Source: Nocardia transvalensis NBRC 15921 (GTDB lineage: Bacteria; Actinomycetota; Actinomycetes; Mycobacteriales; Mycobacteriaceae). From it: a stretch of 64,000 bases of DNA. The notes under the pieces were generated by a model. That model was not told the origin of the DNA. It searched no databases and saw only the letters and a program-made list of their open reading frames with translations. Below, piece by piece: positions 10,459-19,161 of the stretch. A program made the position numbers and the translations under genes. Positions within the stretch are counted from its first letter, which is position 1. Each line of letters begins with the position of its first letter. The stretch is taken from the NCBI RefSeq assembly GCF_000308875.1, contig NZ_BAGL01000081.1, positions 78,429 through 142,428 of the forward strand, written 5' to 3'.

Positions 10459-10890
10459 ATGACGACCTCCCCGGAACCGCACGCTGTCGCCGAGCGCGAG
10501 CTGTGCGGCCTGGTCAACGGATTGGCCCAGCAGATCGCGGACCACGTCCGGGAGCGGGCGATCGCCCTGGGACTGACCGCCGCGCAGGCGACCGCGCTGC
10601 GCGAGCTGACCGGACCGATGACCATGCGCGAACTGGCCGAACGCATGAGCTGCGAACCTTCCAACGCCACCTTCATCGCCGACAACCTCGCGAAGAAAGG
10701 TCTGCTCGAACGCCGCGAGCACCCCACCGACCGCCGCGCGAAACAACTCGTCCTCACCGCGGCGGGCCACGCCCTCCGCGACCGGCTTCTCGAACTCCTC
10801 ACCCAGGACTCCCCCCTCGCCGGCCTCGACGCCGGACAGCAGCGCATGCTCCAGAGCCTGCTCGAACAGGCCATCATCACGCCGCGCTGA
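10459..10890 (+). CDS. MarR-family transcriptional regulator
   Basis: 143 residues. Winged-helix core MTMRELAERMSCEPSNATFIADNLAKK, wing REHPTDRRAKQLVLT, and a C-terminal dimerisation helix (AGLDAGQQRMLQSLLEQ). It is typical of MarR proteins that repress a divergent detoxification or hydrolase gene; here the divergent gene encodes the MBL-fold hydrolase. Start ATG 10459 is the first Met of the fold. Confidence 0.88.
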   Translation: MTTSPEPHAVAERELCGLVNGLAQQIADHVRERAIALGLTAAQATALRELTGPMTMRELAERMSCEPSNATFIADNLAKKGLLERREHPTDRRAKQLVLTAAGHALRDRLLELLTQDSPLAGLDAGQQRMLQSLLEQAIITPR

Positions 10891-10971
10891 GCGCTGCGGC
10901 TGCAAGTACACCCGCCGGCCGCAACCCACTCGTTAGCGGCGAAAAGTCCTGGTAACGGGGAGAATTGGGGG

Positions 10972-11202
10972 ATGAAGGGCGATCGGGTGGAGATTGTGGT
11001 GGATACCGGGAACGGGTCGCGGACCTATGAGGTGGTGGCCACCAAGGCGGGGCGGCGGGTGGATATCCGGATCGCGCGCGGGGTGGTGGAGGTCAGCGAG
11101 GTCACGCGGAGCGGGAGTCCGGTGCGGACGGCGCGGTTCATGGCCGGGCGGACGCTGGCGCTGGTCGAATACCCGGCCGAGGACATTTCCGCGGTGACAT
11201 GA
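10972..11202 (+). CDS. Small basic protein of unknown function
   Basis: 76 residues, beta-rich and charged: MKGDRVEIVVDTGNGSRTYEVV, then RRVDIRIARGVVEVSEVTRSG and a hydrophobic tail RTLALVEYPAED. GGGGAG precedes the ATG, and codon use matches real genes here. No signal peptide or membrane segment. Function not recognised. Confidence 0.65.
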   Translation: MKGDRVEIVVDTGNGSRTYEVVATKAGRRVDIRIARGVVEVSEVTRSGSPVRTARFMAGRTLALVEYPAEDISAVT

Positions 11203-11300
11203 GTCGCGGACAGGTTGCCAGGTGGGCTCCGGCGGCGCATTCTCGAAGGTGTCCCGGTCCTCGGGCCGGGTAGTCGGCCCCTAGCGGAGAGGAGCAACCG

Positions 11301-11507
11301 ATGACCGATCGCACCATCGATACCGTGCCGGAAGCCGATTTCGCCGAGCAGACCGTACCCGCGTACCCCGACGTCGAAGACGACGACACCGAGGCCGACG
11401 TGCCGGTGGGCACCGACCGGGAGGCCACCGAGGCCGACATCATCGACCAGGCCATTCCGGTGCCGATCGACGACGACTACGAGGCCGAGAGCGAGCCGGA
11501 GTACTAG
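11301..11507 (+). CDS. Small acidic protein of unknown function
   Basis: 68 residues, strongly acidic (EDDDTEADVPVG, then IDDDYEAESEPEY at the end), probably disordered. AGGAG lies six bases before ATG 11301. Its stop overlaps the 3' end of menD by four bases in convergent orientation. No motif recognised. Confidence 0.65.
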   Translation: MTDRTIDTVPEADFAEQTVPAYPDVEDDDTEADVPVGTDREATEADIIDQAIPVPIDDDYEAESEPEY

Positions 11508-13129
11508 CCGTCGATGCCCGCGCGCACGGTAGCGTGCAGTTCGCGCAGGCTGGACCGCTCGGTCGCCACCTCGAGCACGCGGATACCGTGCGCGTGCCCG
11601 GTCAGCTCGACCGCGAGTTCGGCGGGATCGACCTGCCGGTGCGGAATCCGGTAGGCCGCGCACAACGCCGCCAGATCCATGCCGTGCGGCGTGCCGAACA
11701 CCCGCTCGAAGACCCCGGCGTACTGCGGATCGCCCTGTTCCAGCAGTTCGAAGATGCCGCCGCCGTCGTCGTTGGCGACCACGATGGTCAGGTCGGCCGG
11801 ACGCGGTTCGCCGGGGCCGAGCAGCAGGCCGGAGGCGTCGTGCAGGAAGGTGAGGTCACCGATCAGCGCGACCGTCCGGCCCGGATGGCTCAGCGCGGCG
11901 CCCACGGCCGTCGACACCGTGCCGTCGATACCGGCCACACCGCGATTGGACAGCACCTTCACGCCCGGCCGCGGATACGACACCAGCGCGGCGTCGCGGA
12001 CCGGATTCGATGCGCCCAGCAGCAGCTGATCGCCGTCGTGTAGCGCGTCCATCACCACGGCCGCCACGTGCAGGCCCGTCGGCTTGGGATGCTTGGCCAG
12101 CTCGTCCCGCACCACCTGGCACGCCTTGGCGTTCATCTCGGCGCAGTGCTCGATCCACTCCGGGCGCGGCGTGCCGGTGGTGATCGCGCGGGTCCCGGTG
12201 CCGACCACATTGCCGGAGACATCGGGCCAGCGCGGGCCGGTGGTCAGCGCGTAGACGGTGACGTCCGGATCGGCCAGCACCTTCGACACCTGCCGGTGCA
12301 GGGTGGGCCGGCCGGTGATGATGGCCTGCCGCGGCCGCAGCAGCGACAGCGCCATCGGATGCAGCGCCGGGCCGTGCATGGGCGCGGTGGGCTCGGCGAC
12401 CGTCGGCAGATCGGCCAGCTCCGGGCGGTGCCCCGCGCCGTGGCCGGAGATCACCACCGTGTCGGGGGTCAGGTCGACGTCGAGCGGCACGTCCAGCGTC
12501 GCGTACTGCGTTGCGGTCCAGGGCTTTCCCCCGGGACGCCCGTCGGCGGCGATCTCGCCGGGTTCCGCGTCGGGCACCAGCGGTTCCCGCAGCGGGATAT
12601 CGAAATGCACCGGTCCGGCATTCCCGGAGCGGGTGCCGCGGGCGGCGGCCAGCACGCGGACCACCGCGGCGCGCCACACGCTGTTCTGCTTGCGGTAGCC
12701 CTCCTCGACCTCGGCCAGCCCGAGATTCGTGGCGAGGCGCACCTGGCTGCCGAACAGGCCGAACTGCTCGACGGTCTGATTGGCCCCGCTGCCGAGCATC
12801 TCGTAGGGCCGGTTGGCGCTCAGCACGATCAGCGGCTGCCGGGCGTAATTGGCCTCCAGCACGGCCGGTCCGAGATTGGCGACGGCCGTTCCGGACGTCA
12901 TCACGACCGGCACCGGACGCCCGCTGGAGACCGCTAATCCCAGCGCCAGGAATCCCGCGGTGCGCTCGTCGATGCGCATGTGCAACCGCAGCCTGCCCGC
13001 GGCGTCGGCGGCCTGCAGCGCGAAGGCCAGCGGCGCGTTGCGCGACCCGGGGCACAGCACGACATCCTGCACACCCCCGCGCACCAGCTCGTCGACGACG
13101 ACCTGGGCCTGTGCTGTCGAAGGATTCAC
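11504..13129 (-). CDS. menD: MenD, SEPHCHC synthase (menaquinone biosynthesis)
   Basis: A ThDP- and Mg-dependent enzyme that adds 2-oxoglutarate-derived succinate semialdehyde to isochorismate. Visible motifs: CPGSRNAPLAFAL near the N-terminus with the catalytic-region RIDERTAGFLALG, HFDIPLREPLVP, and the ThDP motif IGDLTFLHDASGLL followed by VVANDDGGGIFELLEQGDP. About 541 residues, the usual length. I chose GTG 13129 (VNPSTAQAQVVVDELV) because the mycobacterial protein begins at this point; GTG 13180 is in frame but adds an unconserved tail. It is divergent from the siderophore-interacting gene over the iron box. Confidence 0.95.
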   Translation of the reverse strand: MNPSTAQAQVVVDELVRGGVQDVVLCPGSRNAPLAFALQAADAAGRLRLHMRIDERTAGFLALGLAVSSGRPVPVVMTSGTAVANLGPAVLEANYARQPLIVLSANRPYEMLGSGANQTVEQFGLFGSQVRLATNLGLAEVEEGYRKQNSVWRAAVVRVLAAARGTRSGNAGPVHFDIPLREPLVPDAEPGEIAADGRPGGKPWTATQYATLDVPLDVDLTPDTVVISGHGAGHRPELADLPTVAEPTAPMHGPALHPMALSLLRPRQAIITGRPTLHRQVSKVLADPDVTVYALTTGPRWPDVSGNVVGTGTRAITTGTPRPEWIEHCAEMNAKACQVVRDELAKHPKPTGLHVAAVVMDALHDGDQLLLGASNPVRDAALVSYPRPGVKVLSNRGVAGIDGTVSTAVGAALSHPGRTVALIGDLTFLHDASGLLLGPGEPRPADLTIVVANDDGGGIFELLEQGDPQYAGVFERVFGTPHGMDLAALCAAYRIPHRQVDPAELAVELTGHAHGIRVLEVATERSSLRELHATVRAGIDG

Positions 13130-13195
13130 AGGGCCCAGCCTCCCAGACAGTGCGCTGTCATGGGGAGTCGGGCCGCTCACACCTGTTCACCAAAG

Positions 13196-13214
13196 TTAGG
13201 TTTTGCTAACCTAA
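13196..13214. promoter_or_regulatory. IdeR/DmdR iron box
   Basis: TTAGGTTTTGCTAACCTAA closely matches the 19-base actinobacterial iron-box consensus TTAGGTTAGGCTAACCTAA. It ends five bases before ATG 13220 of the siderophore-interacting protein and lies 66 bases upstream of menD. Binding of Fe-loaded IdeR/DmdR should repress the siderophore gene when iron is plentiful; an effect on menD is possible but unproven. Confidence 0.88.
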
Positions 13215-13219
13215 CTGAC

Positions 13220-14047
13220 ATGGCCAAGCGCACCAAATACCTCAAGCCCGAGGAGCGGCAGATCCTCACCACCGAGGTTCTCGCGAGTAAGCGGGTCAGC
13301 CCCAATTTCGTCCGTGTCACCCTGGGCGGGGCCGGGCTGGGCGAATTCGTCCCGATGGGATTCGATCAGTGGTTCCGGCTGTTCCTGCCGGGCCGCAACG
13401 GCCTGCGGCTGCCCACGGCGTCCAGCAACCTCTGGTACGCGCAGTATCTGATGATGAGCAAGGACCAGCGTCCGCTCGTGCGCAACTACACCGTGCGCGA
13501 GTTCCGCCCCGCCGGCCGTGGGGATTTCGGCGATACGGCCGAACTGGATGTCGACTTCGCCATGCACGGCGACGACACGCCCGCCTGCGGCTGGGCCTCC
13601 GGCACGGCCGTCGGAAGCGAGGTCGGCCTGCTGGACGAGGGCATCATGTACCAAGCGCCGCACCATACTTCATGGTCGCTGCTGGTAGGCGACGAGAGCG
13701 CGCTCCCCGCCGTCGCGGGTGTGCTGCGATCGATGCCGAGAGATCAGCGCGGCGCGGCCTTCATCGAGATCATCCACCCCGACGACGCCCAGGACCTGGG
13801 CGAACCCGAAGGCGTACAGGTGCATTGGCTCCCCCGCACCGACCCCGTCACCGAAATCGGCGGCCCCGCACTGGAGGCCGTCCGCGCGGCGAAGATCCCC
13901 GCGGCAGGCGTCTACGCCTTCGTCGCAGGCGAACAGAAACTGGCCTCCGGCCTGCGCAGACACCTGGCCAACGACCGCGGAATCCCCAAGGCGGACATCA
14001 CCTTCACCGGCTATTGGCGCATAGGAAAATCAGCGGGAGAGACGTAA
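13220..14047 (+). CDS. Siderophore-interacting protein (FAD/NAD(P)H ferric-siderophore reductase)
   Basis: 275 residues, full length for the ViuB/SIP family, which reduces ferric siderophores in the cytoplasm to release iron. The N-terminal FAD barrel includes VSPNFVRVTLGG and the flavin motif VRNYTVREF. The SIP C-terminal nucleotide domain has LLVGDESALPAVAGVLRSMP and ends GYWRIGKSAGE. ATG 13220 sits five bases after the iron box, so the transcript probably has little or no leader. Iron-repressed expression is a strong inference. Confidence 0.92.
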   Translation: MAKRTKYLKPEERQILTTEVLASKRVSPNFVRVTLGGAGLGEFVPMGFDQWFRLFLPGRNGLRLPTASSNLWYAQYLMMSKDQRPLVRNYTVREFRPAGRGDFGDTAELDVDFAMHGDDTPACGWASGTAVGSEVGLLDEGIMYQAPHHTSWSLLVGDESALPAVAGVLRSMPRDQRGAAFIEIIHPDDAQDLGEPEGVQVHWLPRTDPVTEIGGPALEAVRAAKIPAAGVYAFVAGEQKLASGLRRHLANDRGIPKADITFTGYWRIGKSAGET

Positions 14048-14054
14048 AAGAAAA

Positions 14055-14083
14055 GGGTTGCGCGAGAAAACCCCACGCAACCC
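14055..14083. terminator. Hairpin just after the siderophore gene
   Basis: GGGTTGCG (14055-14062) pairs perfectly with CGCAACCC (14076-14083) over a 13-base loop, starting 8 bases after the stop codon. There is no clear T-run, as is common for actinobacterial terminators. Confidence 0.65.
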
Positions 14084-14087
14084 CAAC

Positions 14088-14179
14088 GTTTGTGGCCGTC
14101 CCGGTGGTCGGCGCCCGATGCGCATGCGACGAAGTCGCGAGCATCGGGTGCCGACCACCGGGACCAAGAGGCCACAAAC
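14088..14179. other. Long structured intergenic hairpin, copy 1
   Basis: Outer stem GTTTGTGGCC (14088-14097) pairs with GGCCACAAAC (14170-14179). The inner 24-base stem (14098-14121 with 14141-14164) has one G-T-type mismatch. A 5-base bulge (14165-14169) lies only on the 3' side. The 19-base loop (14122-14140) contains ATGCGACGAAG and a small inner hairpin GCGAC-GAA-GTCGC. A second element with the same plan but a different stem sequence is at 55586-55681. It sits between the convergent siderophore and DUF6918 genes. No known RNA family is recognised. Confidence 0.8.
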
Positions 14180-14204
14180 CCCGCCGTGGCGGAGCCGCGG
14201 CCAA

Positions 14205-14651
14205 CTACCCAGCGTGACGCTGGATCAGGTCGCCGACCCGGGGAAGGGCCTCGGCGACATGCTTTTTCGCCGACGACCGGACCGCGGAGTACGCCTTCTT
14301 CAAGGCAGGGCGCGAGGAGCTCTCGGCCCGGGCGTCGGTCACCGCGAGCAGCGCCTCGGCAACCTCGTCCTCCTTGGAGACGAGCAGATCGGCGAACGAG
14401 CCGTTACCCGAGGCCTGGAACTCCGCCCAGTACGGCTCGAGCCGCTCGACGAACTTCGGCACGAACGACTCCAGCCCGTCCGACACGATGGTCGGGCTGA
14501 CCTTCTTCGCCGCCGCGTATGCGCCCTTCACGGCCAGGCCCGATGCGCCGCCCTTGTCCGACACCTCCGCTTCCAGCACCTGCTGGGCATCGGCGATGAA
14601 GGCCGGTCGCTTGGCGTCATCGAGCAGGGATTCAGACAGTGCTGCAACCAC
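14205..14651 (-). CDS. DUF6918-type conserved protein
   Basis: 148 residues, all helical, resembling the actinobacterial DUF6918 family: LLDDAKRPAFIADAQQVLEAEV, then GYAAAKKV-like repeats, FVERLEPYWAEF, and a conserved end AEALPRVGDLIQRHAG. GTG 14651 was chosen because GGAGG lies nine bases upstream and the upstream extension is rich in unrelated Arg residues. Cytoplasmic; function unknown. Confidence 0.75.
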   Translation of the reverse strand: MVAALSESLLDDAKRPAFIADAQQVLEAEVSDKGGASGLAVKGAYAAAKKVSPTIVSDGLESFVPKFVERLEPYWAEFQASGNGSFADLLVSKEDEVAEALLAVTDARAESSSRPALKKAYSAVRSSAKKHVAEALPRVGDLIQRHAG

Positions 14652-14736
14652 TTTCAGGTTCCTCCGGATAGATTTTCGATGAGCGAGCGCACGCAACTAT
14701 ACGCACCGGACGAACGTGACACACAGGTCCGACCCG

Positions 14737-15393
14737 CTATGGCTGCCACGGCAGCAACTGCACCATGAGTCCTTCACAATCGGCCAGCAATGTTTCAGAT
14801 TCGTCGGTGAGCCGCGCGCTGACGAATGCCTTGCGCCCGTCCGTCCGGTCGACAGTGCCCTCCACCAGCAACGGCGTGTCCAACGGAGTGACCTTGCGGT
14901 AGTTCACATGCAGGTAGGCGGTGCGGCTGATCGGCCGTCCGGCGTAGTGCACGAGGGACCCGAAGAGATCATCGAAGAGTAGGGGCAACACGCCACCGTG
15001 CACCGCGCTGTTGCCGCCGAGGTGGTACCGGCGGAACCGTCCGCGCATCCGGACGCCGCCGGGCCCGGCCGCTACGACTTCCCAGGGCGGCATGAGCAGG
15101 CTCCCACGGCCGGGAAGTGCGGTCACCCGGCCCGCCGGTCCCTGCAATTCGGGCGCGCGGTGGGGTTCGAGCAGATCGATCAGCTGTTGCGCCTGCGCCA
15201 GCGCCCGCCCGTACTCCTCGTCGGTGCAGTCCACCGAGACCGTGAGGTCCTGTAGCGTGCGCATGGCCTCGACGAACGCCCCGAAGTTGGGGCCCGGTTC
15301 GGCCTCCACGACCTTGGGAAACCCGCCGTGATGCTCGTAGCGATCGGTATCGATCGCGCTCCGGTCGATAACCGGTTCCACTCGCTCACTCAT
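14737..15393 (-). CDS. PaaI-family hotdog thioesterase
   Basis: 218 residues. The C-terminal hotdog domain has GGNSAVHGGVLPLLFDDLFG, the typical PaaI/4HBT motif, then TAYLHVNYRKVTPL. It is divergent from menB with 83 bases between. DHNA-CoA hydrolysis is the missing thioesterase step after MenB, so this is a position-based candidate for it, but the sequence does not prove it. Start ATG 15393 (MSERVEPVIDRS). Confidence 0.8.
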   Translation of the reverse strand: MSERVEPVIDRSAIDTDRYEHHGGFPKVVEAEPGPNFGAFVEAMRTLQDLTVSVDCTDEEYGRALAQAQQLIDLLEPHRAPELQGPAGRVTALPGRGSLLMPPWEVVAAGPGGVRMRGRFRRYHLGGNSAVHGGVLPLLFDDLFGSLVHYAGRPISRTAYLHVNYRKVTPLDTPLLVEGTVDRTDGRKAFVSARLTDESETLLADCEGLMVQLLPWQP

Positions 15394-15476
15394 ACCTGCA
15401 CGGTAATCCGTGTTCTTACGCTGTCCAACCCAACCCAGCGGTAACAACCGACACGGAGCCGCTGCAAAATGACACC

Positions 15477-16370
15477 GTGACGTTCAATGCGAAACTTTGG
15501 GAGCCGGTCGCCGGGTTCGAGGACCTGACCGACATCACCTACCACCGGCACATCGAGCAGGGCACGGTGCGCGTGGCGTTCGACCGGCCGGAGGTGCGCA
15601 ACGCCTTCCGCCCGCACACCGTCGACGAGTTGTATCGCGCGCTCGACCATGCCCGGATGACCTCGGACGTCGGCGCGGTCCTGCTCACCGGCAACGGCCC
15701 GAGCCCCAAGGACGGCGGGTGGGCGTTCTGCTCCGGCGGCGACCAGCGCATCCGCGGCCGCAGCGGCTACCAGTACGCCGACGGCGAGACGGCCGACACC
15801 GTCGACAAGGCCCGCGCGGGACGGCTGCACATCCTCGAGGTGCAGCGGCTGATCCGGTTCATGCCGAAGGTGGTCATCGCCCTGGTGAACGGCTGGGCGG
15901 CCGGGGGCGGGCACAGCCTGCACGTGGTGTGCGATCTCACCCTGGCCAGCCGCGAGCACGCCCGGTTCAAGCAGACCGACGCCGATGTGGGCAGTTTCGA
16001 CGCCGGCTACGGCAGCGCGTACCTGGCGAAGATGGTGGGCCAGAAGTTCGCCCGCGAGATCTTCTTCCTGGGCCGCCCCTACACCGCCGAGCAGATGCAC
16101 CATATGGGCGCGGTGAACGCCGTCGTCGACCACGACCGGCTCGAGGACGAGGCCCTCGAATGGACCGCCGAGATCCTCGGCAAGTCCCCCCAGGCCCAGC
16201 GAATGCTCAAGTACGCCTTCAACCTCACCGACGACGGCCTGGTCGGCCAGCAACTGTTCGCCGGCGAGGCCACCCGCCTCGGCTACATGACCGACGAGGC
16301 CGTCGAGGGCCGCGACGCCTTCCTGGAGAAGCGCAAGCCGGACTGGTCCCCGTACCCCTGGTACTTCTGA
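15477..16370 (+). CDS. menB: MenB, 1,4-dihydroxy-2-naphthoyl-CoA synthase
   Basis: 297 residues, crotonase fold, cyclising o-succinylbenzoyl-CoA in menaquinone synthesis. Diagnostic segments: GGWAFCSGGDQRIRGRSGYQY, the oxyanion-hole region NGWAAGGGHSLHVVCDLT, FKQTDADVGSFDAGYGSAYL with the catalytic Asp and Tyr region, and the conserved tail RKPDWSPYPWYF. Start GTG 15477. It is followed by the 24-base tandem array and repeat copy B. Confidence 0.95.
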   Translation: MTFNAKLWEPVAGFEDLTDITYHRHIEQGTVRVAFDRPEVRNAFRPHTVDELYRALDHARMTSDVGAVLLTGNGPSPKDGGWAFCSGGDQRIRGRSGYQYADGETADTVDKARAGRLHILEVQRLIRFMPKVVIALVNGWAAGGGHSLHVVCDLTLASREHARFKQTDADVGSFDAGYGSAYLAKMVGQKFAREIFFLGRPYTAEQMHHMGAVNAVVDHDRLEDEALEWTAEILGKSPQAQRMLKYAFNLTDDGLVGQQLFAGEATRLGYMTDEAVEGRDAFLEKRKPDWSPYPWYF

Positions 16371-16377
16371 GCACACC

Positions 16378-16515
16378 CGGCGCACCACCACTCGTTTCCC
16401 GGCGCGCACCACCACCCCTTTCCCGGCGTGCTTCACCACTCGTTTCCCGGCATGCTTCCACCACTCGTTTCCCGGCGCGCTTCACCACTCGTTTCCCGGC
16501 ATGCTTCACCACTCG
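16378..16515 (+). repeat. 24-base tandem array after menB
   Basis: Five units starting TTTCCCGGC at 16395, 16419, 16443, 16468 and 16492, each 24 bases (one is 25), preceded by a truncated unit from 16378. The consensus is TTTCCCGGC, then RYGCTT and CACCACTCG. The next unit, at 16516, becomes the left arm of paired palindrome copy B, so the array looks like repeated duplication of half of that element. There are no unique spacers, so it is not CRISPR. Confidence 0.9.
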
Positions 16516-16574
16516 TTTCCCGGCGTGCTTTTGGCCGGGAACTCGCGAGATTCCGGCCAAAAGCGTGCCGGAAA
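16516..16574. repeat. Dispersed paired palindrome, copy B
   Basis: The left unit TTCCCGGC-N9-GCCGGGAA and the right unit TTCCGGC-N9-GCCGGAA are inverted copies around the short centre CTCGCGAG. The whole can fold as one long hairpin or as two small ones. Same family and arm order as copy A at 6596, downstream of menB and its tandem array; a transcription terminator role is possible. Confidence 0.78.
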
Positions 16575-16635
16575 CAGGTGGGTCGGAAGATCGATACGGC
16601 CGAGAGGGCGGCGGGCGCCCTCTACCCTCGAACCC

Positions 16636-17031
16636 GTGGACATTCTCGGCAGCCGCGTCATCTTGCGACCGGCGAACTACGAGCGAACATTGGCGTTCTA
16701 TCGGGACGGGCTGGGGCTGGCGATCGCGCGGGAGTATCCGGGCGGCACCGTGTTCTTCGCGGGGCAGTCGCTGATCGAGGTGGCCGCGCACGGCCGGCGC
16801 GAGGACGCGCCCGGTGACTTCGCGGGCGCGTTGTGGCTGCAGGTGCGCAGCGCGGACGATGCCGCGGCGGAACTCGCGCTGCGCGGGATCGGCATCGATC
16901 GCGCGCCCGTGCGGGAACCCTGGGGACTGATCGAGATGTGGACGCGCGATCCGGACGGCGTGCCGATCGTGGTGGTGGAGATCCCGGCGGAACACCCACT
17001 GCGCAGCGACAACCGCAAGCCGCGGGAATGA
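16636..17031 (+). CDS. VOC/glyoxalase-family protein
   Basis: 131 residues: LGSRVILRPANYERTLAFYRDGLGLAI, then VFFAGQSLIEVAA, and EPWGLIEMWTRDPDGVPIVVVEIP, the two beta-alpha-beta modules and closing metal-site strand of the vicinal oxygen chelate fold. GTG 16636 begins exactly at the fold. Its place between menB and pitA matches the Rv0546c position in M. tuberculosis. The substrate is unknown. Confidence 0.85.
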   Translation: MDILGSRVILRPANYERTLAFYRDGLGLAIAREYPGGTVFFAGQSLIEVAAHGRREDAPGDFAGALWLQVRSADDAAAELALRGIGIDRAPVREPWGLIEMWTRDPDGVPIVVVEIPAEHPLRSDNRKPRE

Positions 17032-17142
17032 GGGTCCCGACCAGCGAATTCCCGGCATCGCACCCGGCATACCATCCGGTCTTGTCAAAGGTGGCGGCAG
17101 CCTGACCACAGCGTTAACGGATCGATAACGCACACTGGAGCG

Positions 17143-18416
<1,274 letters not shown>

Positions 18417-18417
<1 letters not shown>

Positions 18418-18707
18418 TGGATACCGTGACGCTGGTCGCGAAGGAGTTGTGGCAGGTCACGCTGGCGGCGTTGATTTTCGGGGCCGGGCTGCCCGCGATC
18501 TTCGCCTTCGGTGTGCGATTCCACTCGCGCGCGACCGTGAGCGCCGACGGCGGCGCGGCGGTCTCGCCGGGACGCCGCCGGGCCGCCGCCGCGACGGCCG
18601 CGCTGTGCTTCGCGGTTGTGCTGGTGGCGGTCGTCGCGGGAGTGTTGTTCGTCGCCAAGGCATTTCTCGCCGCTCGTCTCGGCATCCACCTGTTCGGACA
18701 GGGCTGA
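18417..18707 (+). CDS. Small two-helix membrane protein downstream of pitA
   Basis: 96 residues with two hydrophobic segments, about 5-28 (ELWQVTLAALIFGAGLPAIF) and 62-90 (LCFAVVLVAVVAGVLFVAKAF). AGGAGG lies five bases before ATG 18417, so this start is preferred over GTG 18414. It shares one base with the pitA stop. The position matches Rv0544c. Function unknown, perhaps linked to phosphate uptake. Confidence 0.8.
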
Positions 18708-18728
18708 CCGCCCGGAAGGACATATCCC

Positions 18729-19085
18729 GTGACCGATGAACCGCAGTCCACATCACCGCAGACGCCCGAGCGTTCCGAGGCCGAGCGCTCGGTCCTCGGC
18801 AAGGTGCTCGGCTGGCTGAGGGCCGGATATCCGCAGGGCATCCCGCAGTCGGATTACGTGGCGTTGCTCGCCGTGCTGCATCGCCGCCTCACCGACTACG
18901 AGGTGCATCTGATCGTCGAGGAGCTGGTCAGCGAGCGCGCGGGCGACGACGAGATCGCCCGGCACGAGATCGAGGACGCGATCGCCCGAGTTGCCAAGGA
19001 GCAGCCGGGCGAGGACGATATCGCTCGTGTGGCCTCCCGGCTGGCAGCCGGTGGCTGGCCGCTCGCGACAGTGACGTCGGACTGA
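18729..19085 (+). CDS. DUF3349 protein
   Basis: 118 residues. The DUF3349 core is visible as GWLRAGYPQGIPQSDYVALLAVL and LTDYEVHLIVEELV, followed by an Asp/Glu-rich helical tail ending GGWPLATV. GTG 18729 follows a GGAAGGA-like site. The position matches Rv0543c, between the pitA group and menE. Small cytoplasmic protein, function unknown. Confidence 0.82.
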   Translation: MTDEPQSTSPQTPERSEAERSVLGKVLGWLRAGYPQGIPQSDYVALLAVLHRRLTDYEVHLIVEELVSERAGDDEIARHEIEDAIARVAKEQPGEDDIARVASRLAAGGWPLATVTSD

Positions 19086-19161
19086 TTCTCCTCCCTACCC
19101 GAGTGAAGGAAGCGCGGACCCGTTCGCGGGTCGTCGGCCCTGACATGACACGATCGCGAAC

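Noticed and set aside
13130..13180. Longer MenD N-terminus from GTG 13180
   Set aside because: The mycobacterial protein begins at the NPST segment; the extra 17 residues are not family-like.
16378..16515. Possible CRISPR array
   Set aside because: Units are directly abutting 24-base repeats with no unique spacers and there are no cas genes.
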